NCBI GenBank assembly: GCA_963789275.1 | Contig: CAWBKF010000032.1 | Coordinates: 62,001 to 126,000 of the forward strand | DNA: 64,000 bases | Direction of reading: 5' to 3' | Source: DAHUYF01 sp963789275 | GTDB lineage: Bacteria; Pseudomonadota; Alphaproteobacteria; ATCC43930; CGMCC-115725 | Part shown: one piece after another, positions 18,754-28,108 of the stretch | Position numbering within the stretch: the stretch's first letter is position 1 | Layout of the letters: each line of letters starts with the position of its first letter | Notes under the pieces: model-generated | The model's input: only the letters and a program-made list of their open reading frames with translations | What the model was told of the DNA's origin: nothing | The model's database searches: none | Position numbers and translations under genes: made by a program

Positions 18754-19474
18754 ATGCTCGTCACGAATTTTACGCTGAAGTACGTACTCTATCGACTGGT
18801 CCTTGCCGGCTATCAATTGCTCGACGTGGGGCGGATCCATCCTCTCCGCGAGAGGAGTTCTTCGAGCGCTCGCGACCAGTACCGACTACGTCGATCAGCA
18901 CATGCCGGACGCGCTGGGCCTGGAAACGCCGAGAGAGCTTCTCGAGTATTCGGTGAATCAGGCGCAGGCGGCGGGGCATTTCCTCGAGTTTGGCGTGTTC
19001 TCGGGGGGTACTATACGCCGAATAGCGAAGGTGAAACCCGCGGCGACCATCCACGGCTTTGACAGTTTCGAGGGCCTGCCGCAAGCCTGGGAGGGGTTCA
19101 GCCTCGGCCGCCGGGCTTTCTCGCGGGAGGGTCGGCTGCCCCGGGTGCCGCGGAACGTCGTGCTGCATAAGGGCTGGTTCAGCGAGACGATTCCAATCTG
19201 GCTGGAACGAGAGAGTGGTCCGATCGCGTTCATACATGTGGACTGTGATCTCTACTCATCCACGGTGGACATCTTTCGCCTTCTCAAGGACAGGCTGCAG
19301 CCTGGCACGATCGTGGTCTTCGACGAATACTTCAATTATCCGGGTTGGGAGCGCCACGAGTTCAAGGCGTGGCAGGAATTCGTCGCCAAAGAGCGTGTTG
19401 AATACGATTATATCTGTTATTCGCGACAGCAGGTCGCAGTTCGAATTCGCGGGATCGGTCGGGCTGATGTCTGA
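18754..19474 (+). pseudogene. TylF-like class I methyltransferase, one frameshift
   Basis: This protein of about 240 residues has a frame break near 18835. The start MLVTNFTLKYVLYRLVLAG lies in one frame and RGVLRALATSTDYVDQHMP onward in another. The SAM site is LEFGVFSGGTIRRIA, followed by IHGFDSFEGLPQAW and IAFIHVDCDLYSST, with a metal-type acidic residue in VVFDEYFNYPGW, as in TylF/macrocin O-methyltransferases. It probably O-methylates a sugar hydroxyl. Its stop overlaps the start of the next gene by eight bases, so the pair is translationally coupled. One indel is more likely a sequence error than decay. Confidence 0.7.
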
Positions 19475-20288
19475 TTTCAAGGGGACAGATTTCTGGCAGG
19501 GCCGTGTTGTCCTCAGCGCCGCCGCGGCGCAGATGCATAACGCCGAAGCGCTGACGAATCCCTATGATCAGTCGCCGCTGGATCTCACCATTTTCGTGTC
19601 CTGCTACAATGAGGCGGAACACATCATTAGAACACTGCACAGCGTGTGCGACGCGGCAGAGCAGGTTGGACTTAAATATGAGATCATCGTCATAGACGAT
19701 TGCTCCAAGGATAGTTCGGCCCAACTCGTCGCCGATTTCATTAAATCCCATCCAGAGCGGCGAATTCTGCTGCGTGCCAATGCCGTGAACAAGGGACTGG
19801 CACACAATTATGTCGATGCGGCTTTTCTTGGCGTGGGAAAATATTACAGGCTGGTCTGCGGCGACAACTCAGAGCCGACGGCAACCATGGTTTCCGTACT
19901 CTCGGCTATCGGGCAGGCGGATATAATTGTGCCGTATTACCTGTCGATCGAGGGCAAGGGTCGCCGGCGACAGATGATTTCGCGCGCCTACACCTGCATC
20001 GTCAATTTCATCACCGGCAATCGGCTCAATTACTACAACGGTCTCGCCGTGCATCTGCGTTACAACGTGTTGCGTTGGCATTCGGATACGATGGGTTTCG
20101 GGTTTCAAGCAGAGATATTGTGCATCCTTCTCGACCGCGGCTTCACCTACAAAGAGGTGCCGGTTGTTGCGATCGAGCAGCGTATAGGAAAGTCCAATGC
20201 TTTGACTTTCCGGAATTTGTTGTCGGTTGCGCATACTCTCTCAGAAATTACCAATCGCCGGATCCGGAGGTTTCTGTATGGACGGTGA
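19467..20288 (+). CDS. GT2-family glycosyltransferase
   Basis: This 273-residue GT-A family 2 enzyme has LTIFVSCYNEAEHIIRTLHS at the start of the domain, IIVIDDCSKDSSAQL for nucleotide binding and a modified acidic site VCGDNSEP where DxD is expected. No membrane segment is obvious. The start overlaps the preceding methyltransferase stop, and the stop overlaps the next gene by 11 bases, so it sits in a tight operon. It likely adds a sugar to a membrane-linked acceptor used by the neighbouring GT-C protein; that is inference from position. Confidence 0.85.
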   Translation: MSDFKGTDFWQGRVVLSAAAAQMHNAEALTNPYDQSPLDLTIFVSCYNEAEHIIRTLHSVCDAAEQVGLKYEIIVIDDCSKDSSAQLVADFIKSHPERRILLRANAVNKGLAHNYVDAAFLGVGKYYRLVCGDNSEPTATMVSVLSAIGQADIIVPYYLSIEGKGRRRQMISRAYTCIVNFITGNRLNYYNGLAVHLRYNVLRWHSDTMGFGFQAEILCILLDRGFTYKEVPVVAIEQRIGKSNALTFRNLLSVAHTLSEITNRRIRRFLYGR

Positions 20289-22992
20289 TGGAACACCGCA
20301 ACGCCGGCATTTTCAGCGGTGGGGCTCGCAGGTTGCGCGTGGGGTGAGCTGGTCTGCGATCATCTCCCTGGCGGCGCTATTGCTGGTGTCTGTTGCGGTT
20401 GCCGTGTTTTTCCAGGAGGTGGATCTATATAATCGCCACTTTTTCGAAGCGGGCGTGATTGTCGTCGCTTATAATGTGTGTCGCATTGCTTTCGTCGTCA
20501 TTCTGTTCTGGCTCGTTTTGGGGATCGGGTTGGTGATCGGCAAGCGGCTGTTGCCGGTCAGGGTTTGGCGGCAGCTGCCGATTGTCGAGCGCGTGGTCGT
20601 TGGATTTTCGTTGGGGACGGGGCTGTGGACCGGGCTTCTCCTCATTTTGGGTGTTCTCGGGCTCTATTACCGGGGCGTGATGATGGTGCTCTGCCTCGGC
20701 GCCTTCGTCGCAACCGCGGGACAACTATCATCGATCCTGCGTGAAGTCTTAGGTGCCGCCGCGTCGCGCTGGGATGGGCTGCGTCGCGGAGTCGGTGTCA
20801 TCGACGTCATGGCTGCGTCCGCGTTTTTTCTGGCCGCGGCCTGGGTGCTGTTGGTGCGCGGCCTCTACCCCGGCGGGGGGGGCGACTACTACACCCACTA
20901 CTTTCCTTATTATCTCGAGGTCGTGCAGAGCCACACCCTGGCGCCGAATGAGGTATGGTACCATTATTTTTATTCCAAGGGCGATGGCCTGTTCTTTCTC
21001 GGGATGCTGCTGACGGATCCCGAGGCGCCCGCTCTGGCGACGTTCTGTGTGGTGCTGTGCGCCTCTTTGGCTATGGCGGCCCTTGTCGCGCGAATGTTCC
21101 CGAAATCTTTATGGATCGTCGGCGGCTCGGTCCTGTACCTGATCTTTTATATCGTCAGCGTAAGCTGGGGGCTGGGAGGCGAATTCCAGAAAGAGCATGA
21201 ATTCGTTTCCGCCTTGGTCGTACTGACGGCATGGTCGATCTGCATGGCCCGGATCGAGCGGCAGCGCGCCTTCCTGATCGCAGCCGTGTCGAGCGCGGTA
21301 GCCGCTGCCATCATGACGCAAGCGATGGGAATCTTGCTTGCGCTGTTTTTCGCCGTGCTCGCCGGATGGGCGCTCTTGCGGGCGAAGTGGACGGACATGT
21401 GGGCCTACGGCATCGGCGGGGCCGTGGTCGGCAGCACCGTCGCCGCCATCTTTGTGCTGAATTACATTCAGACGGGCTTGGCGGGCGATCAGCCGCTGGA
21501 CCTGATGCTGCGTTTTGCTGATTTCTCGCGTCTGGATAAATGGGGCGTCATCCCGGAGATCGTCCTGATCCGATGGATCGAGGATAATTACGGCACCGTG
21601 GCGCCCCCCTGGGGTTGGGACACGCTCCTCCAGCTCGTGCGCTTTTTGAGGCTCGACGTGCTATGGGTTTTCGCCGTCGGAATACTGCTGGTGACCATGG
21701 AGGTCGCCGCTCGCGCTTTGCTGCAGCAGCCGGCCGACGTGCCGGTCACGCAGAGCGGCGCGTCTCCCTCAGCCAGAGCCACCGTGATTGTCCTGGGTCA
21801 TTTGGGCGCGATGCTCGGCTTGTTTATTTTAATCTCCGCGCTCGCCGGTCGCGTTCAATACGTGTCGTTCACCCGCTTCACGACCTTTTTCCTCCCGCTC
21901 GTCATTCTAAGCGGAATCGGTGTCTGCGCCTGGCTTTACAGGCAAGGACGCGGGCTCGATTGGTTGCTGCGGGTGCAGCTTCCGGTGCTGCTGGTCGTCG
22001 GTGTCGTCGGTTCGTGGGTGTATGATCAGCACTGGATCGCCCAGGCGCGTTACGCCACGGCGCATGGGCTTCGGCTGCTCACAGGCCAGTATAGCCTGTA
22101 CCAGGCGAACACCCATATCACCTATCCATTCGAGGGGTACTGGTTCGGTGCGATCAACCCGGGAGCGTTTGCCGCGTCGCGCCATCTGCCGCCGGGAACG
22201 CCGATCTGGAGCACGAATGTCGATGCCTATTGCATGGTGCCCGATTGCGTGGTCAAGAGCATGGCTTCCTATGAGACGCCGAAGCTCGACACGATCCTGA
22301 CCGCCGCTCCGAGTGTCGCAAAGACCGCGCTGCAGCAAGCGGGCCTCAACTATTTTCTTTTCCAGAAAGACTTCCGGATTATCGATCCGCTCCCCTTCAG
22401 CCCGCTCTTCGCACCGGAGACGATCAGTCAGTATTTCGGCATAAAGTGGACGGACGGATCGAGCTTTCTACTGACATGGCTAGGCCCCGGCGTGCAACCG
22501 CTCGGGTGGGATTTTTTCGAGGCTTATACGGCAAAGCTCGCCGAGCCGGAAAATCCCTGGTTTCAGTTCAGGACAATGCTGCACTATTTCGCTGACGCGG
22601 CGGCGAGCCTCAGGACCAATACCAAATTTGGGACGCCGGTCGAGTTTCCGTGGCGGAACCCGCTGGTCGAGGTGGTGAGCGCGACCTATGGCGCGAGTTG
22701 TTGGGATTACACCCCCAAGCCGCCGTCGGTGAACGCGGTCCGTGAGGGCAATGAGACGGCGGCGCTGGTTAGAGCATGCCAGGGAGGAGGCGCACAATGC
22801 CGCTTTGTCGTCGGCGCCGATACCAAGGCGTCGGGCGATCCCGCCAATGGTTGTGCCAAGGATTTTACCGTTATCTATCGTTGTCGGTCTGAGCAAAAGC
22901 TCAGTACGATTCACTTTGACGGCGAGGCGGGCGGCAAGCCGGTCTTGCTGGATTGCAGTGATCATCGACGATCCGCGGTCGATGATCGGTAA
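20278..22992 (+). CDS. Large GT-C-like membrane glycosyltransferase with Cys-rich C-terminal domain
   Basis: This 904-residue protein has about twelve hydrophobic segments in the first 600 residues. They include an N-terminal pair and an acidic loop GGGGDYYTHYFPYYLEVVQ typical of GT-C polyprenyl-sugar enzymes. A large periplasmic-type region follows. The last 110 residues have several cysteines and a beta-sandwich-like pattern (EVVSATYGASCWDYTP, CRFVVGADTKASGDPANGC, KDFTVIYRC) that resembles DUF3395-type binding domains. The ATG at 20278 is preceded by GGAGG at seven bases. It would use a polyprenyl-phosphate sugar at the outer face of the inner membrane. The GT-C call is by topology and context. 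Confidence 0.65.
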   Translation: MDGDGTPQRRHFQRWGSQVARGVSWSAIISLAALLLVSVAVAVFFQEVDLYNRHFFEAGVIVVAYNVCRIAFVVILFWLVLGIGLVIGKRLLPVRVWRQLPIVERVVVGFSLGTGLWTGLLLILGVLGLYYRGVMMVLCLGAFVATAGQLSSILREVLGAAASRWDGLRRGVGVIDVMAASAFFLAAAWVLLVRGLYPGGGGDYYTHYFPYYLEVVQSHTLAPNEVWYHYFYSKGDGLFFLGMLLTDPEAPALATFCVVLCASLAMAALVARMFPKSLWIVGGSVLYLIFYIVSVSWGLGGEFQKEHEFVSALVVLTAWSICMARIERQRAFLIAAVSSAVAAAIMTQAMGILLALFFAVLAGWALLRAKWTDMWAYGIGGAVVGSTVAAIFVLNYIQTGLAGDQPLDLMLRFADFSRLDKWGVIPEIVLIRWIEDNYGTVAPPWGWDTLLQLVRFLRLDVLWVFAVGILLVTMEVAARALLQQPADVPVTQSGASPSARATVIVLGHLGAMLGLFILISALAGRVQYVSFTRFTTFFLPLVILSGIGVCAWLYRQGRGLDWLLRVQLPVLLVVGVVGSWVYDQHWIAQARYATAHGLRLLTGQYSLYQANTHITYPFEGYWFGAINPGAFAASRHLPPGTPIWSTNVDAYCMVPDCVVKSMASYETPKLDTILTAAPSVAKTALQQAGLNYFLFQKDFRIIDPLPFSPLFAPETISQYFGIKWTDGSSFLLTWLGPGVQPLGWDFFEAYTAKLAEPENPWFQFRTMLHYFADAAASLRTNTKFGTPVEFPWRNPLVEVVSATYGASCWDYTPKPPSVNAVREGNETAALVRACQGGGAQCRFVVGADTKASGDPANGCAKDFTVIYRCRSEQKLSTIHFDGEAGGKPVLLDCSDHRRSAVDDR

Positions 22993-23106
22993 GCAACTGC
23001 TCGCTGAGTGCTGAGTACGACCCGCGCGTGATGGTGCGGCGAGCGCGCGGTGTGGTTTTATCGCCGGACTGAAACTTGTATCCGAAACTGCGCAATTGCC
23101 GGCGCC

Positions 23107-23123
23107 CGTCGCCCGTGAAGAAC
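23107..23123 (+). repeat. Left terminal inverted repeat of the IS5-type element
   Basis: Seventeen bases that pair with 24630-24646 with one mismatch at position six (C here, A in the other end). Similarity stops inward of the shared GTGAAGAAC. Confidence 0.75.
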
Positions 23124-23278
23124 ACAGATGCTGCCGGTTTGAGGGAATAAGCTCGCCCGATTGAGTAATCGATTTTGCAGGAAAGGGCGGTTTCGGCTCG
23201 GCTTTCTTGCGATTTGGGATTCCAGTTTTACGCGGTTCGTGATTCTCTGGTGGCCGGTCACCGGGATCGGAGAACGCG

Positions 23279-24613
23279 ATGGCAAGACCGCGGGATGATC
23301 GCCAGAAGGACCTGTTGCGTTCGGCGCTCGAAGAGATCATCAACATGGGCCACCCGCTGGTGCGGCTGGCGAGTGAGATCGACTGGACGTTCCTCGACGG
23401 ACGGTTCGGCTCGGTATGCCAGCCGGGACCGGGCCAGCCCGGGCTGCCAACACGGCTGGTGGCCGGACTCTTCATCCTAAAGCACATGCACAACCTGTCG
23501 GACGAGGTGCTGTGCGCGCGCTGGGTCGAGAACCCCTATTACCAATACTTCTGCGGCGAGCTGAGCTTCTGCCACAAGCTGCCGTTCGACCGCTCGTCCT
23601 TGACGCGCTGGCGCCAGCGCCTGGGCGAGGAGCAGCTCGCGGCCTTGATCCAGGAGAGCCTGGCCGTGGGGCACAAGACCGGCGCCATCGAGACCAAGGA
23701 TCTCGAGCGGGTGGTGGTCGATACCACGGTACAGCCGAAGGCGATTGCGCATCCGACCGACGCGCGTCTCCTGCACCGAGCCATCGTCAAGCTGGTGGCG
23801 CTGGCCAGGTGCCACGGCGTGCCGCTGCGACAGAGCTATCTGCGGGTTGCCAAGCGTGCCGCCATCATGGTTGGGCGCTACACCCATGCCCACCAGTTCA
23901 ACCGCGCCCGCCGCGCCCTCAAGTTCCTGCGCACGCGCCTCGGCCGCCTCATCCGCGACATCAGCCGCCAGATCGACGGCCAGCCCGAGCTCCAGGACCG
24001 GTTCGGACCGCTGCTCGACCTCGCCCTCAAGGTGCGCTTCCAGGATCATCGCCAGCGCGGCCCCAAGGTCTATGCGCTGCACGCTCCCGAGGTCGAGTGC
24101 ATCGGCAAGGGCAAGGCCAGAGCGCCCTACGAGTTCGGCTGCAAGGTCTCGATCGCGACACCCGCCACCGCGCCCAAGGGCGGCCAGTTCGTCCTGCATG
24201 CCAAGGCGCTGCACGGCAACCCCTATGACGGCCACACCCTCGGCCCGGTCGTCGCCGAGTTAGAGACGCTCACCGGCGTCGAGACACGCCGCATCCATGT
24301 CGACAAGGGCTATCGCGGACACAATCATCCGCACAAATTCCGAGTCTGGATCAGCGGCCAGGTGCGTCGCGTCACCGCCTCAATCCGCCGCGAGATGCGC
24401 CGCAGGGCCGCGGTCGAACCCGTCATCGGCCATCTCAAGGCCGAGCACCGCATGGGCCGCAATTACCTCAAGGGGCGCGACGGCGATCGCATCAACGCGG
24501 TCCTTGCCGCTGCAGGCTACAACTTCAGCCCGCTGCTGCGCTGGCTGGAAGAGCTTTTGTGCGCCCTCTTCGCCGCGCTCTCTGGTGCGCCCGCCACCTT
24601 CCACACCGCTTAA
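23279..24613 (+). CDS. IS5-family transposase
   Basis: This 444-residue transposase is intact. The N-terminal DUF772-like helical domain has HPLVRLASEIDW and FILKHMHNLSDE. The catalytic DDE residues fall in VVVDTTVQPKAIA, HVDKGYRGH and EPVIGHLKAEHRMGRNYLKG, the last being the Y(2)R(3)E(6)K-like signature of the IS4/IS5 class. The gene fills most of the element. Its even high-GC codon use and lack of damage suggest a recent arrival. Confidence 0.92.
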   Translation: MARPRDDRQKDLLRSALEEIINMGHPLVRLASEIDWTFLDGRFGSVCQPGPGQPGLPTRLVAGLFILKHMHNLSDEVLCARWVENPYYQYFCGELSFCHKLPFDRSSLTRWRQRLGEEQLAALIQESLAVGHKTGAIETKDLERVVVDTTVQPKAIAHPTDARLLHRAIVKLVALARCHGVPLRQSYLRVAKRAAIMVGRYTHAHQFNRARRALKFLRTRLGRLIRDISRQIDGQPELQDRFGPLLDLALKVRFQDHRQRGPKVYALHAPEVECIGKGKARAPYEFGCKVSIATPATAPKGGQFVLHAKALHGNPYDGHTLGPVVAELETLTGVETRRIHVDKGYRGHNHPHKFRVWISGQVRRVTASIRREMRRRAAVEPVIGHLKAEHRMGRNYLKGRDGDRINAVLAAAGYNFSPLLRWLEELLCALFAALSGAPATFHTA

Positions 24614-24629
24614 ATTGCGCTCAGACCAC

Positions 24630-24646
24630 GTTCTTCACGGTCGACG
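24630..24646 (-). repeat. Right terminal inverted repeat of the IS5-type element
   Basis: Inverted partner of 23107-23123. It begins 16 bases after the transposase stop codon. Confidence 0.75.
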
Positions 24647-24661
24647 CCGTCATCTCTCCCG

Positions 24662-26848
24662 CTATCGAAGCATGGCTTTTGCGTCTTGATAGTCATGCCA
24701 ACGGCATAGCGGATCGTTCAACGGACCGGTACGGAAGGCGAGAACCGCGTCGAGACGATGCTCGAAGACGATGCCGGTAAGGATCCCGTCAACCCGAAGG
24801 AGTTTCACCCAGGAAGTCTCCGGTCCGACTGGGTTGATGCGCAATTCGATGCACTGGCTGAATTCGAGAGGCACGATGACAAGCGAGTGACCATCGCTCC
24901 GCGCAACGATATGCAAATCCCCTCCAGTCATGGAAAGAGAGGATGATTGAAGCGGCGTCAGGGGGCCACCGATCTCCTCTCCGACCATCGCCGATTTGGT
25001 CAGATCGATGCTGTCGTCCATAATGAAATCGAGGGCTGATGCGAGGTTATGCCCGATCTCGATAGTGGTCGGCGAATAGGTCGCCAGATTGGGAGCGGCC
25101 AATTCCAACAGGTCCCACTCTTGTCCAACCGTGTTTTCGGTCGCACGCGGCTCGCCGATCGCGCTGCCTCCATGCGGCAAGAATAGGTAGCGGACACCGA
25201 GCAGCCGCAGCACCCGGGAGTCCGGGTGGGTGAGGACGATGATATTGCGCTGATGCGACAGTGGTGGCCGCTGGAGAGCCCGCCTGACCAATGCATGGAA
25301 AATCGGGCTCGTAAATTGATTGTATTCGAACAAGGTCGGTATTTGATAATACCACAATCCTACCGATTGTTCGTCATTGCCTGTCGCTTCGGCCAATTGC
25401 GAAGCTATCCCCAATTGCTAACTCCAGGGATCTGCGCTGTCTTGATGCACAGGAATGATTGTTGCAATCCGTCCATTGAAACGTGAGGCCGGCCCGAGCG
25501 CGATCGTCGCTCGCAGGATATCGACAATTCCGGGAGCGCGCGGCGGAAAGGGAAAGCCCATCGGGGTTGGCGCCTGGCTCATGACGAGCGCCATCGTGAT
25601 CATCGCGGCAGGCAAGGGCACTATCCACTCGAGCCGTGTACTGCAGTTATCGCCCAAGTCGCCGGTCCTGAACGGGCTGGCCACGAAACGAGCGGCCCGG
25701 TGAAGCGCGACCGCCGTGAAAACCGCGTAGAGCGGCCAGACGCTCATCTCCAGATAGATGGGAGGTGGCAATATCCAGCTATGGGCCACGAGGAGCGCGG
25801 CGCCCGCGCCGGCCAAAGACGCCATCATAAGCAGCAACGCGTAAGCCGCAATTCTAAGGTCTCCGGTGCGGCGCAAGCACGAGACGGCGCCCAGGGCGGA
25901 TGCCACGACGAGAATTGGCCCGGCCCTGCCAAATTGCGATCCCAGAAAGACAATCGAGATGAAGTTCGAATTCTTATAGACGGCGGAAAAATCCTCGGGA
26001 AACAGATGGGGGGCCGTGTCGCTGAACAGGCCGAGGATATACCAGGGCCAGCGCAGGCACACTGCAACAACCAGCACGACACCGAGGATGACAAGTTTCC
26101 GCAGGAATTCCGCTCGCCGGCGGGCAAGAAACAAGGCCAACGCAATATAGGCGGTTATGCCGGGCCCATAAATCGGGACTAGGAGCGGACATGCCGCGAG
26201 CAAATATAGTCCGAATCCCCCGAGGCCAAAGCCGATAAGCACATCGGTAATCAGGCCCGACTTGCCAGATGCCCGCACCAGCCAGAATGCCACAACTGGT
26301 GAGGCGATGATCAGAACGAAGAACGGCGCAACGAAAAGAATCGGATAAAAGAATGGTATCGGTACGAACGGCATTGCAAGAATGCCCAATATCCATCCCG
26401 CCGCAAGCGCAATCGGTCGAGATTGCAAAAGGAGGCGTGCCAGACCGTACCCGGACAAAAAAACCATCAGGGCGATAATCAGGTAGACCGCGATCCTGGC
26501 GATTTGGAGATCGGAAAACCACCGCAGCGGCCAATAGAAAAATAACAGCCTCGCGTTCTCCGGAAATTGCATATTTCCGATCGATTGCAGGAAATTATTC
26601 GAGAATTCAAGAGGGTGATCATACGAGGTCAATTGACTTGGCACGTCGACCAGCGCGTAGGAGCCGTCGAAGTGATAGAACAGCGCATTGATGTTGCGGC
26701 TGAATGCGAAGCAACCGCACAGGCCGAAAATCGTGAAGTTCGTTATGAGCGCCAGTGCGCCGTAGAACCCGGCACCCGCCTCGAAGGATCGCAAGGATGC
26801 GGGCAACTCGACCGGAAGGTGCCTTGTCCCATGAGCTAGTCGCTCCAT
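24662..26848 (-). pseudogene. Large membrane protein, probable glycosyltransferase, with an in-frame TAG
   Basis: One reading frame of 728 codons is interrupted only by a single TAG at 25418-25420. The text around it is DSADPWS, stop, QLGIASQLAEATG, so the frame continues unchanged. The first 480 residues carry about ten membrane segments and an acidic outer loop (FYHFDGSYALVDVPSQL). The last 250 residues are soluble and beta-rich, with HGGSAIGEPRATENT and LDFIMDDSIDLTKS. This is like other GT-C-type proteins with periplasmic tails, though no family motif is certain. The ATG at 26848 has GGAGAG five bases upstream. The break may be a true nonsense mutation, an error, or a suppressible amber. 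Confidence 0.6.
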
Positions 26849-26921
26849 GTTATCTCTCCGCGCCGGCACCCGCCGTAAATCGGCTTCCAGGCCGGCCGTG
26901 CTCTTCTGAAGCAGAACAAGG

Positions 26922-27830
26922 TCAGCCGCGATCGAGGAGTGTGTCGCGCCGCACCGGTCCTTTGACGGCTAGCCGACCGCTGTAATCGATGCGGTTGAGC
27001 AGCAGCGTCTCGCCGGTTTCCGCGAAATACTCGTCGATCGCTTGGCGCTGTCCTTTCAAATGCCCATAGTCGTCGACGATCAGCGGTCCTTGCTCGTGCA
27101 ATCGAGGATAAAGCAGCCGCATTTCGCACGCCGTGGATTCGTACCAATCCGTATCAAGTCGCAGCAGGGCAATGGCCTCCGGAAGATAAGTCGCGATCGT
27201 GTCCTGGACCATACCCTTGACGCAAACGACCTTGTCCATGGGATAGCCGGTAGATTTGATATTCTCCCGTACCGCGTCGAGCGAAGCACAGGCCCAGTCG
27301 CTCGACACGTCGGTGCGCCGGTGACGCGTCCATTCGTCGTAGTTGGAATTTCCCCAGAGGTCGACATCCTTTTCCTTGTCGGGCATCGGCAACCCTTCGA
27401 AGGTGTCGAAGAGCACGAGGCGGCGGCCCGTATCCCCGAGAGCCAGCAAGGTCAGTGCTGCCATCATCATGCTGCCGCCGCGCCAGACGCCGCATTCTAC
27501 GACATCGCCGGCAATACGCGCCTTGACGATGTATTCCGCCGCCTTGTGCATCGCGTAGAGGCGCTCGATCGAGGTCATCGAAAATGCCTTCACCCGCTCG
27601 TAAAGCGCATGGAAGGCGGGATCGGCATCGCGAAAGGCAGCTTCCTTTCCCTGCTTTTCCATCAGCAGCTGATAGTCGGTCTGCGGCATCTCGTCGATCT
27701 TCATCTGCAAGCGCCGAATCTCGTCGTGAGCTGTGGCCAGCCGGCGGAACTCGTCACGCCGCATGACGACGTATCCGAGTCGCTCAATGGTGGATAGAAT
27801 CGCGCTTTTTGCGAATGTCCGGAAAGCCAT
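26922..27830 (-). CDS. TylF/MycF-type O-methyltransferase
   Basis: This intact 302-residue protein has a heptad-like N-terminal helix (residues 30-60) and then a TylF-type domain. The SAM site is DVVECGVWRGGSMMMAA, with VLFDTFEGLPMPD and the metal-binding acidic residues in LLRLDTDWYESTA and GPLIVDDYGHLKGQRQAIDEY. Enzymes of this group methylate a sugar hydroxyl and depend on magnesium. It lies upstream of the TAG-interrupted membrane gene on the same strand, with 73 bases between. It is distant from the other TylF-like gene at 18754-19474, so the two probably act on different positions or sugars. Confidence 0.85.
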   Translation of the reverse strand: MAFRTFAKSAILSTIERLGYVVMRRDEFRRLATAHDEIRRLQMKIDEMPQTDYQLLMEKQGKEAAFRDADPAFHALYERVKAFSMTSIERLYAMHKAAEYIVKARIAGDVVECGVWRGGSMMMAALTLLALGDTGRRLVLFDTFEGLPMPDKEKDVDLWGNSNYDEWTRHRRTDVSSDWACASLDAVRENIKSTGYPMDKVVCVKGMVQDTIATYLPEAIALLRLDTDWYESTACEMRLLYPRLHEQGPLIVDDYGHLKGQRQAIDEYFAETGETLLLNRIDYSGRLAVKGPVRRDTLLDRG

Positions 27831-28108
27831 GGATCGATGTTTCCCTGGTATCTATAACCTGCCGACCAACTCGTGGTCCAGATTACCAGCCGCATTCTAC
27901 GTGAAAACCGGGAGAGGCCGCGTTGCGAAGTTTAGCAACGTGAATTCCAACGTAGGCTTCTCGATAATCAGCACACTTCGCCCCCAGGCGCGAGGGTTAG
28001 GCCGCTCAGTGCTGCGCAGGCAGGACGCGTGACCCCGCCACGGCCTGGACGTCCGGGCACGCTTCCGCTTGCCTTCACGAGAGTCCCCAAGCACGCGATC
28101 GTGGTAGG

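Larger units (their letters stand above)
23107..24646 (+). mobile_element. IS5-family insertion sequence, about 1.54 kb
   Basis: A single intact DDE transposase gene is flanked by 17-base inverted ends that match at 16 positions (left end cgtcgcccgtgaagaac). No clean target duplication is visible at these limits, so the exact ends could differ by a few bases. The element lies between two convergent membrane glycosyltransferase genes, 114 bases after one stop and 15 bases before the other, and does not break either. Confidence 0.8.
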
